From: Vibrio ponticus
Lineage (GTDB): Bacteria; Pseudomonadota; Gammaproteobacteria; Enterobacterales; Vibrionaceae
DNA: 64,000 nt
Direction: 5' to 3'
Assembly (NCBI RefSeq): GCF_009938225.1
Contig: NZ_AP019657.1
Span: 1,364,001 to 1,428,000, forward strand
Below the pieces are notes generated by a model, which worked only from the letters and a program-made list of their open reading frames with translations, was not told where the DNA came from and ran no database searches. Positions within the stretch are counted from its first letter, which is position 1. Every line of letters starts with the position of its first letter. Below are positions 63,856 to 64,000 of this stretch, piece by piece. The position numbers and the translations under genes are program-made.

Positions 63856-64000
63856 TTAGTACTGATAGTCATTTCGCTCACTCGCCTTTGGAGAAAGATA
63901 CTCGACAAATTCCAGCTGAAAACCATGTTCATCAATAAAGTACACACTCTTTCGATGTGGATGCTCACCACCCCAGTGATCAAAGTCAAACCCCGCTTCT
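63856..64000 (-). CDS. VOC-family protein, C-terminal part only (cut by window edge)
   Basis: About 47 C-terminal residues are visible before the window ends, reading GFDFDHWGGEHPHRKSVYF, then DEHGFQLEFVEYLSPKASE and a TAA stop at 63856. The pattern (D-x-x-G-x-x-LE-V) is that of glyoxalase/bleomycin-resistance type proteins. The 5' end lies outside the window. Confidence 0.7.
   Translation of the reverse strand, partial: EAGFDFDHWGGEHPHRKSVYFIDEHGFQLEFVEYLSPKASERNDYQY

Noticed and set aside
1..64000. Search for CRISPR arrays, tRNA or rRNA genes, insertion sequences and prophage
   Set aside because: No regularly spaced repeats, clover-leaf genes, transposases or phage structural genes were recognised in either strand.

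Overview
The window looks like a chromosomal segment of a marine gammaproteobacterium of the family Vibrionaceae, most likely a Vibrio. The evidence is an almost complete symbiosis-polysaccharide (syp) type cluster, a VieSAB-type two-component set, Vibrio-style lipoprotein, DUF3334 and DUF2786 genes, and even, moderate base composition. I see no rRNA, tRNA, CRISPR array, insertion sequence or prophage. All assignments rest on motifs and gene order; no database search was possible.

Region 1 (1-18120) is a biofilm exopolysaccharide cluster in syp order: sypB (cut by the window edge), C, D, a stand-alone HPt gene where sypE and sypF would be expected, then sypG to sypR. It encodes an outer-membrane export channel, a Wzz-like chain-length protein, a flippase, a polymerase, six glycosyltransferases, an acetyltransferase and the initiating sugar-phosphate transferase. 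The sigma-54 activator SypG has candidate enhancer sites and -24/-12 promoters before sypI, sypM and sypP, with spacings of 84, 74 and 74 bp. A candidate small RNA lies on the minus strand just downstream, with its own terminator and an anti-Shine-Dalgarno loop.

Region 2 (18121-27480) holds ordinary genes: an AraC regulator, a small methyltransferase-like membrane protein, a YdiJ-type D-2-hydroxyglutarate dehydrogenase, DUF3334 and DUF2786 proteins, an OmpA lipoprotein and a Sel1/J-domain protein. Region 3 (27471-31724, minus strand) is the tyrosine and phenylalanine degradation operon hpd-hmgA-fahA-maiA, with a TyrR-box-like operator and an intrinsic terminator in its leader. A PepT-like aminopeptidase is divergent from it.

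Region 4 (32889-40383) is a copper/silver efflux operon with a CueR-type promoter: a small Met/His/Cys protein, CusC, CusB (fused to two CusF domains), CusA and a Met/His-rich cupredoxin. Region 5 (40420-52819) is a signalling block. A VieS-like hybrid kinase and VieA-like REC-EAL-HTH regulator are on the minus strand. A degenerate EAL protein, an AraC regulator, a shortened VieS paralogue and a VieB-like REC-TPR protein are on the plus strand. It resembles a vieSAB system that was duplicated, split and rearranged, and it may link c-di-GMP turnover to matrix production.

Region 6 (52872-54830) has small minus-strand genes, including a metzincin-like secreted protease. Region 7 (55006-63825) is a Fur-type iron island. 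A TonB-dependent receptor is divergent from an operon encoding a PepSY membrane reductase-like protein, two small proteins, an A-I type substrate-binding protein, an ATPase, a permease and a second, ligand-poor binding protein. This order matches the Pseudomonas aeruginosa fpvG-H-J-K-C-D-E-F system, which reduces ferri-pyoverdine in the periplasm and recovers the iron. This is the most exciting candidate system here. The window ends inside a minus-strand VOC-family gene.
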